From the NCBI GenBank assembly GCA_001784535.1, contig MFRJ01000114.1, forward strand, positions 9,561-23,706: a DNA stretch of 14,146 bases, read 5' to 3'. The notes under the pieces were generated by a model that made no database searches, was not told the DNA's origin, and saw only the letters and a list, made by a program, of their open reading frames with translations. Shown here in pieces: positions 7,389-14,146 of this stretch. The DNA is from Candidatus Melainabacteria bacterium GWA2_34_9. Lineage in GTDB: Bacteria > Cyanobacteriota > Vampirovibrionia > Gastranaerophilales > UBA9971. Every line of letters begins with the position of its first letter. Position 1 is the stretch's first letter. The position numbers and the translations under genes are program-made.

Positions 7389-7556
7389 ATGGTAAATAAC
7401 GATAAATTAGTTTCAATTGCAATGGCGACATATAATGGAGAAAAATATCTTCGTGAACAGCTTGATTCAATTTATAATCAGACTTACAAAAACATAGAGG
7501 TTATTGTTTGTGATGATTGTTCAGTAGATGAAACAGTTACTATCCTTGAAGAGTAT
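7354..7556 (+). repeat. Direct repeat, copy 1 (spacer plus first 56 codons of the first GT2 gene)
   Basis: Paired with 8172-8373. It begins with an identical 13-base spacer, TTTTAGATAAATA, and continues through a loosely similar leader. Over the 168 coding bases I count 159 identities, including exact runs of 62 and 50 bases. Similarity then falls step by step and is lost after about codon 106. Confidence 0.93.
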
Positions 7557-8177
7557 AAACAAAAATACGGATTAATATATTATATAAATGAAAAAAATAT
7601 TGGATTTGTCAAAAACTTTGAAAAAGCGGCTTCTCTTTGTAATGGTGAATTTATAGCTTTTTCCGATCAAGATGATATTTGGCTGCCGGAAAAAATAGAA
7701 ACTTTGGTTAATGAGATGTGTGATTATTCTTTGATTCATACAAATTCTGCACTTATAAACGCAAATGGTGAAGATTTAAATGATACACTAAAAAGTAGAT
7801 TATTAAGAGAATTAGGATTAAAACAGGCTGTTAATTTTAAAGGTATTAATAAACAAGAAGCTTTACAAGGGGCTGCTTGTTTATTTAAGAAAAATATCGC
7901 AACTAAAGCAATTCCTTTTCCTTCTGAATTTTATCATGACTACTGGATTTCTCTTGTTGCCTTAAAAATGAACGGAATTAAATATATTGACAGATGTCTT
8001 GTAAAATACAGATTACATAATAATAATGCTGTCGGCATAAATCAGGAATGTGAATATTTAAGTAGGATAAACTTTTTTAAAAAATATTTTTTAACTTTAT
8101 ATAAAATTGCAAGATATTTATACAGATTAATCAATTATATAAGAATTCAGTTTATTCTTAAACAAAGGGGATTTTAG
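7389..8177 (+). CDS. GT2-family glycosyltransferase (first of a pair)
   Basis: 262 residues. The GT-A nucleotide-sugar domain is clear: LVSIAMATYNGEKYLREQL (7-25), VIVCDDCSVDETVTILEEY (38-56), NIGFVKNFEKA (70-80) and the metal-binding SDQDDIWLPEK (92-102). The acceptor half has GAACLFKKN, HDYW (183-186) with the likely catalytic acid, and KYRLHNNN (206-213). These are features of rhamnosyltransferase-like GT2 enzymes of O-antigen synthesis. It acts at the inner face of the cytoplasmic membrane; donor and acceptor are unknown. The ATG is preceded by a weak GGA about 11 bases upstream and overlaps the stop of a seven-codon frame (7366-7389) as TAATG. It leads the GT2-GT2-GT4 block. Residues 1-56 differ from the next gene only at position 2, while the C-terminal halves are unrelated at a glance. 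Confidence 0.92.
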   Translation: MVNNDKLVSIAMATYNGEKYLREQLDSIYNQTYKNIEVIVCDDCSVDETVTILEEYKQKYGLIYYINEKNIGFVKNFEKAASLCNGEFIAFSDQDDIWLPEKIETLVNEMCDYSLIHTNSALINANGEDLNDTLKSRLLRELGLKQAVNFKGINKQEALQGAACLFKKNIATKAIPFPSEFYHDYWISLVALKMNGIKYIDRCLVKYRLHNNNAVGINQECEYLSRINFFKKYFLTLYKIARYLYRLINYIRIQFILKQRGF

Positions 8178-8373
8178 ATAAATACCTTAAAAATGGAAAT
8201 AATCAGTGATAAATAACGATAAATTAGTTTCAATAGCAATGGCAACATACAACGGAGAAAAATATCTTCGTGAACAGCTTGATTCAATTTATAATCAGAC
8301 TTACAAAAACATAGAAGTCATTGTTTGTGATGATTGTTCAGTAGATGAAACAGTTACTATCCTTGAAGAATAT
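8172..8373 (+). repeat. Direct repeat, copy 2 (end of the first GT2 gene, spacer, first 56 codons of the second)
   Basis: The partner of 7354-7556, offset by 817-818 bases with one indel in the leader. Its first bases, TTTTAG, contain the stop codon of the preceding GT2 gene, so the repeat unit crosses a gene boundary. Confidence 0.93.
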
Positions 8374-8958
8374 CGATTAAGATTCGGTTTGAAATATTAT
8401 ATAAATGAAAAAAATCTTGGATATACCAAAAACTTTGAAAAGGCGGCAGCTCTTTGTAATGGTGAATTTATAGCTTTTTCTGACCAGGATGACTTATGGC
8501 TGAACGAAAAAATTGAAGTTCTATTAAAAAATATAGAAAATAATTTATTGATCTTTTCTGACGCACTGGTAATTAATAGTAATAAAGAAATTATTAGTAA
8601 CTCCAGATATGACTATATAAGCAAGATAGAAAATGTAAAAACTAAGTATTATCAAAATTTTGCTAAAAAAAATGCTCTGGGTTGTACGATTTTAATTAAT
8701 AAAGAACTTTTAAATCATGCATTACCCTTCAAAAAAACAACAGGTCATGATAACTGGCTTATAAGCACAGCAATAAAGCTTAATTCAATTATTTTTATAG
8801 ATAAACAACTAATTATGTATAGAATTCATGACAGAAATGTCTTAGGTAATGTATTTAAAAATAATCCTGCAACGAAGATCAAAAATTATCTTAAAAAAAA
8901 TTTTACATTTATTTATATACCTTTAAGAAGCATTTATTGGACTTTAAGTAACAAATAA
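8206..8958 (+). CDS. GT2-family glycosyltransferase (second of a pair)
   Basis: 250 residues with the same GT-A core as its neighbour: LVSIAMATYNGEKYLREQL (7-25), CDDCSVDETVTILEEY (41-56) and SDQDDLWLNEK (92-102). The acceptor half differs: ALGCTILINKELL, HDNW (181-184) and MYRIHDRN (204-211). It probably adds a different sugar or linkage in the same repeat unit, possibly from the same or a similar donor because the donor half is so alike (inference). The start is GTG (8206-8208) in exact register with the ATG of the first gene, with GGA about nine bases upstream; an ATG at 8193 is out of frame. The gap to the previous gene is 28 bases and to the next 30 bases, so the three are probably co-transcribed. 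Confidence 0.92.
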   Translation: MINNDKLVSIAMATYNGEKYLREQLDSIYNQTYKNIEVIVCDDCSVDETVTILEEYRLRFGLKYYINEKNLGYTKNFEKAAALCNGEFIAFSDQDDLWLNEKIEVLLKNIENNLLIFSDALVINSNKEIISNSRYDYISKIENVKTKYYQNFAKKNALGCTILINKELLNHALPFKKTTGHDNWLISTAIKLNSIIFIDKQLIMYRIHDRNVLGNVFKNNPATKIKNYLKKNFTFIYIPLRSIYWTLSNK

Positions 8959-8988
8959 AAAAATTTTACATAAATTTTAGGTATAAAT

Positions 8989-10212
8989 ATGAAACTTTTA
9001 CATATTAATAACTTTTTTACAAAATATGGTGGAGCAGAAAATTCCATTTGGAAAATCGCACATCTTCTTGAACGAAATAATAATGAAATTTATTATTTTT
9101 CAACAGATAAACAGCCTTATTTTATTCCGGATTATGAATATTCAAAATATTTTCCACAATATCAGGATAAAAGAAAAAGCCGAATTAAAAATATTTTTAA
9201 TATATTTTATAATTTTGAAGCTAAAAATAATCTTGAAGAGTATTTAAAAGAAATTCAGCCTGATTTAATAATAATTCATAATTTTTTATTTCATTTAACA
9301 TCCTCTGTATTTGATGCCTGCAATAAATTTAATATTCCGGTAGTTTTGTACCTTCATGATCCTCGATTATTTTGTCCCGGCGGACTGTTAGCATATTCAG
9401 ACAAATATTGTTATGAAGAACCATGTATAAAAGGAAATCCGATTTGCTGCATAAAAAACAGGTGCAAGCTTTCAAGTTTAAAAGCAAGTATAATAGCAGC
9501 TTTAAGCTTTATTTTTATAAGAAACCAAAACACATTTAATAAATGTGATGTAATTATATGTATAAGCGAAGCACTTAAAAATCTTGCTGTAAACGCCGGA
9601 GTCCCTACCGAAAAAATAAAAGTTATAAACCATTTCGTTGAAGATGAAAAATTATTGATTCAGCCTAATTATAAAAATAACAATTATTTTCTATATGTAG
9701 GCAGGCTTGACAGAGAAAAAGGCGTTCATTTTTTGATAGAAGCGATGAAAAAGGTTTCTTCCGATATTCAACTTCATATTGTCGGAGATGGCTACGAAAA
9801 AGAAAATTTAATCAAACAAAAAGAAAGTTTAAACCTCAATAATATAAAATTTTTGGGGTATTTAGACGGTCAGGCGTTGGAAGAAGAATACAAAAACTGC
9901 ATAGCAACCGTTTTACCCTGCAGCTGGTTTGAATCTTTTGGTTTAACAAATATAGAATCTTTTTTGTACGGAAAGCCGGTTATAGCAAGCAATTTAGCCG
10001 CTATTCCCGAGATCGTCGATGACGGGATAAACGGAATTTTGTTTCCATCGACAAATGTTGATGCTTTAAGTGCAGCTGTCGAAAAACTTTATTGCAATAC
10101 TAATCTTGCAATAAAAATGGGCAGAAACGGAAGAAATAAATTTGAAAACAACTATACCGCTGATGTTTATTGGAATAAACTCTCAAAAGAAGTTTTATCA
10201 AGTATAGGTTAA
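8989..10212 (+). CDS. GT4-family glycosyltransferase with a cysteine-rich insert
   Basis: 407 residues with the two-domain GT-B fold. The N-terminal acceptor domain starts MKLLHINNFFTKYGGAE (GGAE 14-17) and has LYLHDPRLFCPGG (120-132). The C-terminal donor domain shows YVGRLDREKGVHFLIEA (236-252), HIVGDG (263-268) and the retaining-enzyme EX7E motif E315-E323 (ESFGLTNIE), then GKPVIASN. Six cysteines cluster at 129, 141, 146, 153, 154 and 159, a pattern like the CP-x-C-x-C insert of some cell-surface GT4 enzymes. It would transfer a sugar with retention of configuration to the lipid-linked intermediate; the sugar is unknown. The ATG has TAGG about seven bases upstream. It is last in the plus-strand GT block, and its end overlaps the convergent Wzy/WaaL-like gene by 15 bases. 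Confidence 0.93.
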   Translation: MKLLHINNFFTKYGGAENSIWKIAHLLERNNNEIYYFSTDKQPYFIPDYEYSKYFPQYQDKRKSRIKNIFNIFYNFEAKNNLEEYLKEIQPDLIIIHNFLFHLTSSVFDACNKFNIPVVLYLHDPRLFCPGGLLAYSDKYCYEEPCIKGNPICCIKNRCKLSSLKASIIAALSFIFIRNQNTFNKCDVIICISEALKNLAVNAGVPTEKIKVINHFVEDEKLLIQPNYKNNNYFLYVGRLDREKGVHFLIEAMKKVSSDIQLHIVGDGYEKENLIKQKESLNLNNIKFLGYLDGQALEEEYKNCIATVLPCSWFESFGLTNIESFLYGKPVIASNLAAIPEIVDDGINGILFPSTNVDALSAAVEKLYCNTNLAIKMGRNGRNKFENNYTADVYWNKLSKEVLSSIG

Positions 10213-11751
10213 AGGCATTTTATCTTCTTGAAATTCTCTTAGTTTATACTTTAGTCCCTCAAGAAGCATCAGAGCACTAAAAAATATTATAGCCGTAGTT
10301 ACTCTCAATCCGTCAGAATAATGATATATAAAATAAAATATTATCAGGCAGTTGCTCAAATTACTTATAAGTTTGATATTGATATAAATTTTTTTGTTTA
10401 ATAAATTTTTAACATTTTGATAAAAAATTAACATCAAAGGAATAAAATAACAAAGCGCGACAGCTCCATAATCAAAAAACATTTCCATATATTGATTATG
10501 CGTTGTTTGTACAAGATAAATGGGGCTATATTGAGATTTTGTCAAATAAAACATGATTTCTCTTGATTTGCCGATCCCAAAACCAAATAAGCTGTTAAAA
10601 GTTTCCAAATGATTCATCCAGTAGTTCGAGAAAAGTGTCCAATTGCTTTTTCTTATATAATAAGACGTAATTCCTCCACCGGTAATAGAATTAAAAGTTT
10701 CTTCCAGCTTTTTATATATTATTTCAAGAATATTAAATTTTACGGCTATAAACGCAAGCAGACTTATTAATAAAAAACTAAATACAATTCCCCATTTTTT
10801 ATTTTTTAAAAGTTCTGAAATATGAAATTTAATTTTTAATCTATAGTTTATTAAAATAAATAAAAATGTTGCTGTCAAAATTGCTATTAAAGCTGATTTG
10901 TTACAATTTTTAATTGTAATTCCAAATAAAATTATAATGGCAAAATTCATTAAATTATTGAACTTAGCGGTTATAAACTCTTTTTTTTCTGTATTATCAA
11001 TATAATACTTAAAACCAAGAATTAAAAAGAAATATATAGACAAATAAATTTGAGATCCGAGTATTACAGCTTCTCCTCTAAAGGGAAACAATACGGCAAA
11101 TAAAATAAAACAAGAACAAAATATTTTATTTATTTTACAAATCATACAATCTAATTCATTTTTATTATTAATATTTATCAGTAAAGACAAAGGGATTATA
11201 GAACTTAAAAAAACAGCCAAACTGTCAAGAAAAATTATTGTTTTTGCAGCCTGATTTTCAGTAGCTCCAAAATTATTATTCAAACTCACCAAATTTACAT
11301 TGAAGTCTGAATAATAGCCAAAATAATAAATTATATTTATTATAAAAAAAACAAAGAAAAATCTAAAAGTAATAAATTTCCATAAAAAATTAAAGTTTTT
11401 AAAAAAATAAATACTCCCTGCTAATATTGTAAAACCAAAAATAACAGCATGCGGTTTTACAGAAATATGCACGGTTTTTTTTAAAAACTGATCCAAAACC
11501 ATCCAAAAAAACATTAATTGGATAATTATATAGTTTAAAAAAGGGTTAACTAATATTTTAGGAATTAAATATAATCCTATGAATAAAAAAATCGCAAAAA
11601 CAGCTACAAGAAAACTTTCATCTGCCATAAAGGGTACGGGTATAGTTCTTATGGCTATTTGAGCTCCAACATATGCAAGAAAAACTATACACAATCTTTG
11701 CCAAAATTTGTCAGGAAGATTCGATAATTTTTCAAGCGCTGTTTCAAACAT
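10198..11751 (-). CDS. Wzy/WaaL-like O-antigen polymerase or ligase
   Basis: 517 residues, polytopic, with about ten or more hydrophobic stretches and a large periplasmic loop near residues 340-420. The loop and following helix carry the O-antigen ligase/polymerase pattern: SYYIRKSNWTLF (363-374), LFGFGIGKSRE (388-398) and TTHNQYMEMFFDYGAVAL (416-433) with H418. It either joins repeat units into a chain (Wzy) or attaches the chain to its anchor (WaaL); the sequence does not separate these. Its ATG (11751-11749) shares one base with the stop of the Wzc-like gene (TAATG), a typical coupled junction, so it belongs with the export genes. Its 3' end overlaps the convergent GT4 gene by 15 bases. 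Runs of eight T on the plus strand occur at 10981-10988 and 11475-11482. Confidence 0.85.
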   Translation of the reverse strand: MFETALEKLSNLPDKFWQRLCIVFLAYVGAQIAIRTIPVPFMADESFLVAVFAIFLFIGLYLIPKILVNPFLNYIIIQLMFFWMVLDQFLKKTVHISVKPHAVIFGFTILAGSIYFFKNFNFLWKFITFRFFFVFFIINIIYYFGYYSDFNVNLVSLNNNFGATENQAAKTIIFLDSLAVFLSSIIPLSLLININNKNELDCMICKINKIFCSCFILFAVLFPFRGEAVILGSQIYLSIYFFLILGFKYYIDNTEKKEFITAKFNNLMNFAIIILFGITIKNCNKSALIAILTATFLFILINYRLKIKFHISELLKNKKWGIVFSFLLISLLAFIAVKFNILEIIYKKLEETFNSITGGGITSYYIRKSNWTLFSNYWMNHLETFNSLFGFGIGKSREIMFYLTKSQYSPIYLVQTTHNQYMEMFFDYGAVALCYFIPLMLIFYQNVKNLLNKKIYINIKLISNLSNCLIIFYFIYHYSDGLRVTTAIIFFSALMLLEGLKYKLREFQEDKMPLTYT

Positions 11752-13943
11752 TATTTAACACCTGCTGCATTTTGTTCTAAAACACTGTCTGCAATTCTAT
11801 ATTCTTCTAAAGTTTTAATGTTTTTTTCCAGTCCTGAATTTTCTTCCCTCGGAATTATGCCAAGTATTTTAGTTTCAGAATCAGAAATATCTTGTACAAA
11901 TTTCATTAATTCTTGTCTGTTTGTATTCCAGGAAGAAATTAAAATAACACATTCAGATAATTTTTTAAGAGTTTGTATTTCCGGCATGTTAATAAAACAA
12001 TGTGGTGCATTTATAAATATAAATTCATAATGATTTTTAAGGGAGCTTAAAATATATTTAAAGCCTTTGCTTGTCATAATGTCATTTAAATTTTCAGATT
12101 TAAGGTTTGTTTCTATTTTGTCTAATTTTAATATTTTAGTTTCATAATTATAAGATTGTTTTTTAATAGTACCTTTTAAAATATTATGTATATTTTCAGA
12201 AACAGGTTTGTTTTCTATATTTTGTTCGTTGTTGTTTCTTAGTTCTTGATTAATTAATTTAACAGCTTCAATAAGATCAAAGTTTTTAGTATCTTTTGAA
12301 ACAAGGTCAATTAATAAAACAGGTCTATCCATTTGCGAAAGTTTTTGGGTTAAAGTTTCTGTTATTATCGATTTAGGTTGATGCTTGCCTGTTGATATAA
12401 ATGAAATAACAGAGAATTTGTTTAAATGTGCTTTTGTAGCTATTTTTGTGGCAAGATTGGTATAAGCAACATCCAAAATATTTTCTGTTGATTTATCATC
12501 AATATTTCTCACCCACGGAATAGAACCAAGAACATTTTGTCCGGTATGTGTTTCAATTTCAACCATATCCGTCCATTTGTCTTCTATGGCTTGTTTTATA
12601 TAAGCTATAGCCAGACTCAATAAAGTACCTAAAAGCATAAATCCTAAACATCTTGTAATTATGAGAATTGTCAATGAAGCAGCTTTTGAAGGATGGCTTA
12701 AGATAATAATGTTATCAATTATTTCACTTTCTCTAATTTTAGCTTCCAGTTGTTTTTCTTTAATACTTTTGTAAGCATCTGCCAAGGCATCTTCAAGTTT
12801 TTCAAACTCATCCAACCCCATTTTAGCTTTTGGAAGCAGACGCTCTCTTTTTTTTAGATCGTGTATGCCGTTTATTAATGTTTTCCATTGGGCTTGAAGA
12901 GATACCATTTCTGCCTGCGTCAAAGCAAAACTGGTAACTATATCTGAAGAAGGTCCGTCATAAATTGCTCTAGGAATACTTACATTAACAGATGTTTCTT
13001 CTTTTCTATTATTTATAAGTTTTTGCAGCGTATTAATTTCATTTCTTACAGAAATCACTTCAGGATATTTATCTTTAAATTTAGCTTTTTGTTTAGCAAG
13101 GTTTTGTTTTGCTATTGCGAGGTCCTGGCTTAATTTTACCAAATAAGGGTCATTTCCTATGCCTGTTGCTCTTAAAGCTACTTCAGCATCTTTTAATTTT
13201 AATTCAGATGCAAATTCGTTCAATTTTCTTTTATTATATTGAATTTGTGAATACAATACATTAGCATCTTTTTCCAATTCCGTTCTTATTTTTATTGTAT
13301 TCAGTGTTTCATTTTCAATGTCGACTATATCGTTTGTCAGTTTGTTATTTTTTATTTTATTTCTTACATCTTCAAGTTGTTTGGCTATTTCTAGTGTTTG
13401 TTTATCAATGATTTTTCTCTTTTGAGTTTCTCCGGTTTTTTTAATAATAAGATTTTCCTGTTTGAATACTTTTAAAATTTCATATAACACAATAGGGGCA
13501 TGTTTTTTATTAGGCCACATAAATTTAATTTTGATAATATCAGTAGACGGTTCGATAGTGGCATTAATTAATTTTATGTAAGATTCAAAAAAAGATTCTC
13601 TTGAATATACACCTAAAGCATTTAAATCTTCGGGAAATTTTTCTTTAATTATCGGATAAACTTTATTAGCTATACTTTCTGATTTTAAAACTTCATAAAG
13701 ATTAAAAAGAGGATTACTGTAGCCACTTTCTGAGACAACGGAGCTTCCACCGTCTAAAGAAGTAACAATGTCTGATTTTATAATGTTTTTTACATAAATT
13801 TTGCTATTTGAATTGTAAAGAGCAACATAGAAAAAAATATAATAAAAGATAAAAAGTGATAATCCTACAATCAACCCTGTTAAAACCAATTTTTTTTCAT
13901 TTTTGATAAGAAGTATCAAAGGATTTTTTCCTGCATTTATCAT
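11751..13943 (-). CDS. Wzc/GumC-like polysaccharide co-polymerase with a degenerate tyrosine-kinase domain
   Basis: 730 residues. TM1 is near 18-43 and TM2 near 422-449, flanking a periplasmic Wzz-type domain with long coiled-coil-like stretches (~165-315 and 340-410). The cytoplasmic part (~450-730) follows the BY-kinase fold: LGSIPWV (472-478), AYTNLATKI, the P-loop region SVISFISTGKHQPKSI (511-526), Walker A' PVLLIDLVSKD (541-551), and FIFINAPH (641-648) where FIIDTPP is usual. Key residues are lost: the GxGKS glycines are replaced (HQPKS), the second aspartate of Walker A' is leucine, and the Walker B aspartate is asparagine (N645). The C-terminus has no tyrosine cluster. It likely controls chain length or export without kinase activity (inference). 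Start ATG with GAGG about ten bases upstream; it lies 58 bases after the Wza-like gene. Confidence 0.88.
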   Translation of the reverse strand: MINAGKNPLILLIKNEKKLVLTGLIVGLSLFIFYYIFFYVALYNSNSKIYVKNIIKSDIVTSLDGGSSVVSESGYSNPLFNLYEVLKSESIANKVYPIIKEKFPEDLNALGVYSRESFFESYIKLINATIEPSTDIIKIKFMWPNKKHAPIVLYEILKVFKQENLIIKKTGETQKRKIIDKQTLEIAKQLEDVRNKIKNNKLTNDIVDIENETLNTIKIRTELEKDANVLYSQIQYNKRKLNEFASELKLKDAEVALRATGIGNDPYLVKLSQDLAIAKQNLAKQKAKFKDKYPEVISVRNEINTLQKLINNRKEETSVNVSIPRAIYDGPSSDIVTSFALTQAEMVSLQAQWKTLINGIHDLKKRERLLPKAKMGLDEFEKLEDALADAYKSIKEKQLEAKIRESEIIDNIIILSHPSKAASLTILIITRCLGFMLLGTLLSLAIAYIKQAIEDKWTDMVEIETHTGQNVLGSIPWVRNIDDKSTENILDVAYTNLATKIATKAHLNKFSVISFISTGKHQPKSIITETLTQKLSQMDRPVLLIDLVSKDTKNFDLIEAVKLINQELRNNNEQNIENKPVSENIHNILKGTIKKQSYNYETKILKLDKIETNLKSENLNDIMTSKGFKYILSSLKNHYEFIFINAPHCFINMPEIQTLKKLSECVILISSWNTNRQELMKFVQDISDSETKILGIIPREENSGLEKNIKTLEEYRIADSVLEQNAAGVK

Positions 13944-14001
13944 AATTTATTAGCCTCTTTTTTGATTACTAACATTCTTTTTATTTCTTAAATAAATTGT
14001 A

Positions 14002-14146
14002 TTAATCAAAAGTATTCCAAACCAAATAAAATGGTGCGAATAATTTTGTTGCATAATCAAAGAAAGTTCCTACCTTTGGTATAAATTTTTCAGGAACATA
14101 CACTATATCATTAGGCATCAACAATACATCTTTTTGTCTGGGATCT
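14002..14146 (-). CDS. C-terminus of a Wza-like polysaccharide export protein (partial)
   Basis: The last 47 codons of a minus-strand gene, ending in TAA at 14004-14002 and running off the right edge. The peptide starts DPRQKDVLLMPNDIVYVPEK, the L-x-P-x-D-x-VYVP motif that closes the last SLBB-type domain of outer-membrane polysaccharide export proteins. It continues with a 27-residue amphipathic or aromatic tail (VGTFFDYATKLFAPFYLVW), comparable in place to the helix with which Wza crosses the outer membrane. It lies upstream of the Wzc-like gene on the same strand, the usual Wza-Wzc pairing. The fragment is too short for more, but motif, tail and context agree. Confidence 0.8.
   Translation of the reverse strand, partial: DPRQKDVLLMPNDIVYVPEKFIPKVGTFFDYATKLFAPFYLVWNTFD

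Noticed and set aside
7243..7470. Minus-strand open frame of 75 codons across the GT2 start
   Set aside because: It overlaps the strongly supported GT2 coding start, has no recognisable domain, and looks like a chance frame.
10088..10115. Inverted repeat with ten-base arms (TTTATTGCAA) around an eight-base loop near the end of the GT4 gene
   Set aside because: In DNA this AT-rich, about one such repeat is expected by chance in a window of this size, and no T-tract follows it.

Overview
The window is part of a surface-polysaccharide (O-antigen or capsule type) gene cluster from an AT-rich Gram-negative bacterium. By eye it is roughly 70% A+T. A Wza-type export protein implies an outer membrane, and a B12-binding radical SAM enzyme suggests anaerobic life. 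TAA, TGA and TAG all serve as stops. The lineage cannot be fixed from the sequence; an AT-rich gut-type lineage such as Gastranaerophilales would fit, but that is a guess. There are eleven protein genes, two of them cut by the window edges. No tRNA, rRNA, insertion sequence or CRISPR array was seen.

Layout, left to right: (1) minus strand, 1-2488: FkbM-type methyltransferase, then glucose-1-phosphate cytidylyltransferase (rfbF), then a partial acetolactate-synthase-like TPP enzyme. (2) Plus strand, 2687-5693: a Wzx-like flippase overlapping a fused GT2 glycosyltransferase/hexapeptide acetyltransferase. (3) Minus strand, 5690-7123: a lone B12-binding radical SAM protein. (4) Plus strand, 7389-10212: two GT2 glycosyltransferases whose first halves are near-identical, then a GT4 glycosyltransferase. 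(5) Minus strand, 10198-14146: the C-terminus of a Wza-like exporter, a Wzc/GumC-like co-polymerase with a degraded kinase domain, and a Wzy/WaaL-like membrane protein.

Working model (inference): rfbF makes CDP-glucose. Later enzymes, including the TPP enzyme, turn it into a CDP-linked deoxysugar, possibly a two-carbon-branched one as in the YerE route to yersiniose. Four glycosyltransferase domains build the repeat unit. The acetyltransferase, FkbM methyltransferase and radical SAM enzyme decorate it or its precursors. Wzx flips it, and the Wzy/WaaL-like protein with the Wzc-like and Wza-like proteins polymerise, ligate or export it. The initiating sugar-phosphate transferase and the CDP-glucose dehydratase are not in the window.

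The most notable points are the rfbF/YerE-like pairing beside a B12 radical SAM enzyme, a perfect 44-bp palindrome inside the FkbM gene, the half-conserved GT2 pair with recurring junction sequences, the pseudo-kinase Wzc, and the tail-to-tail gene overlaps.
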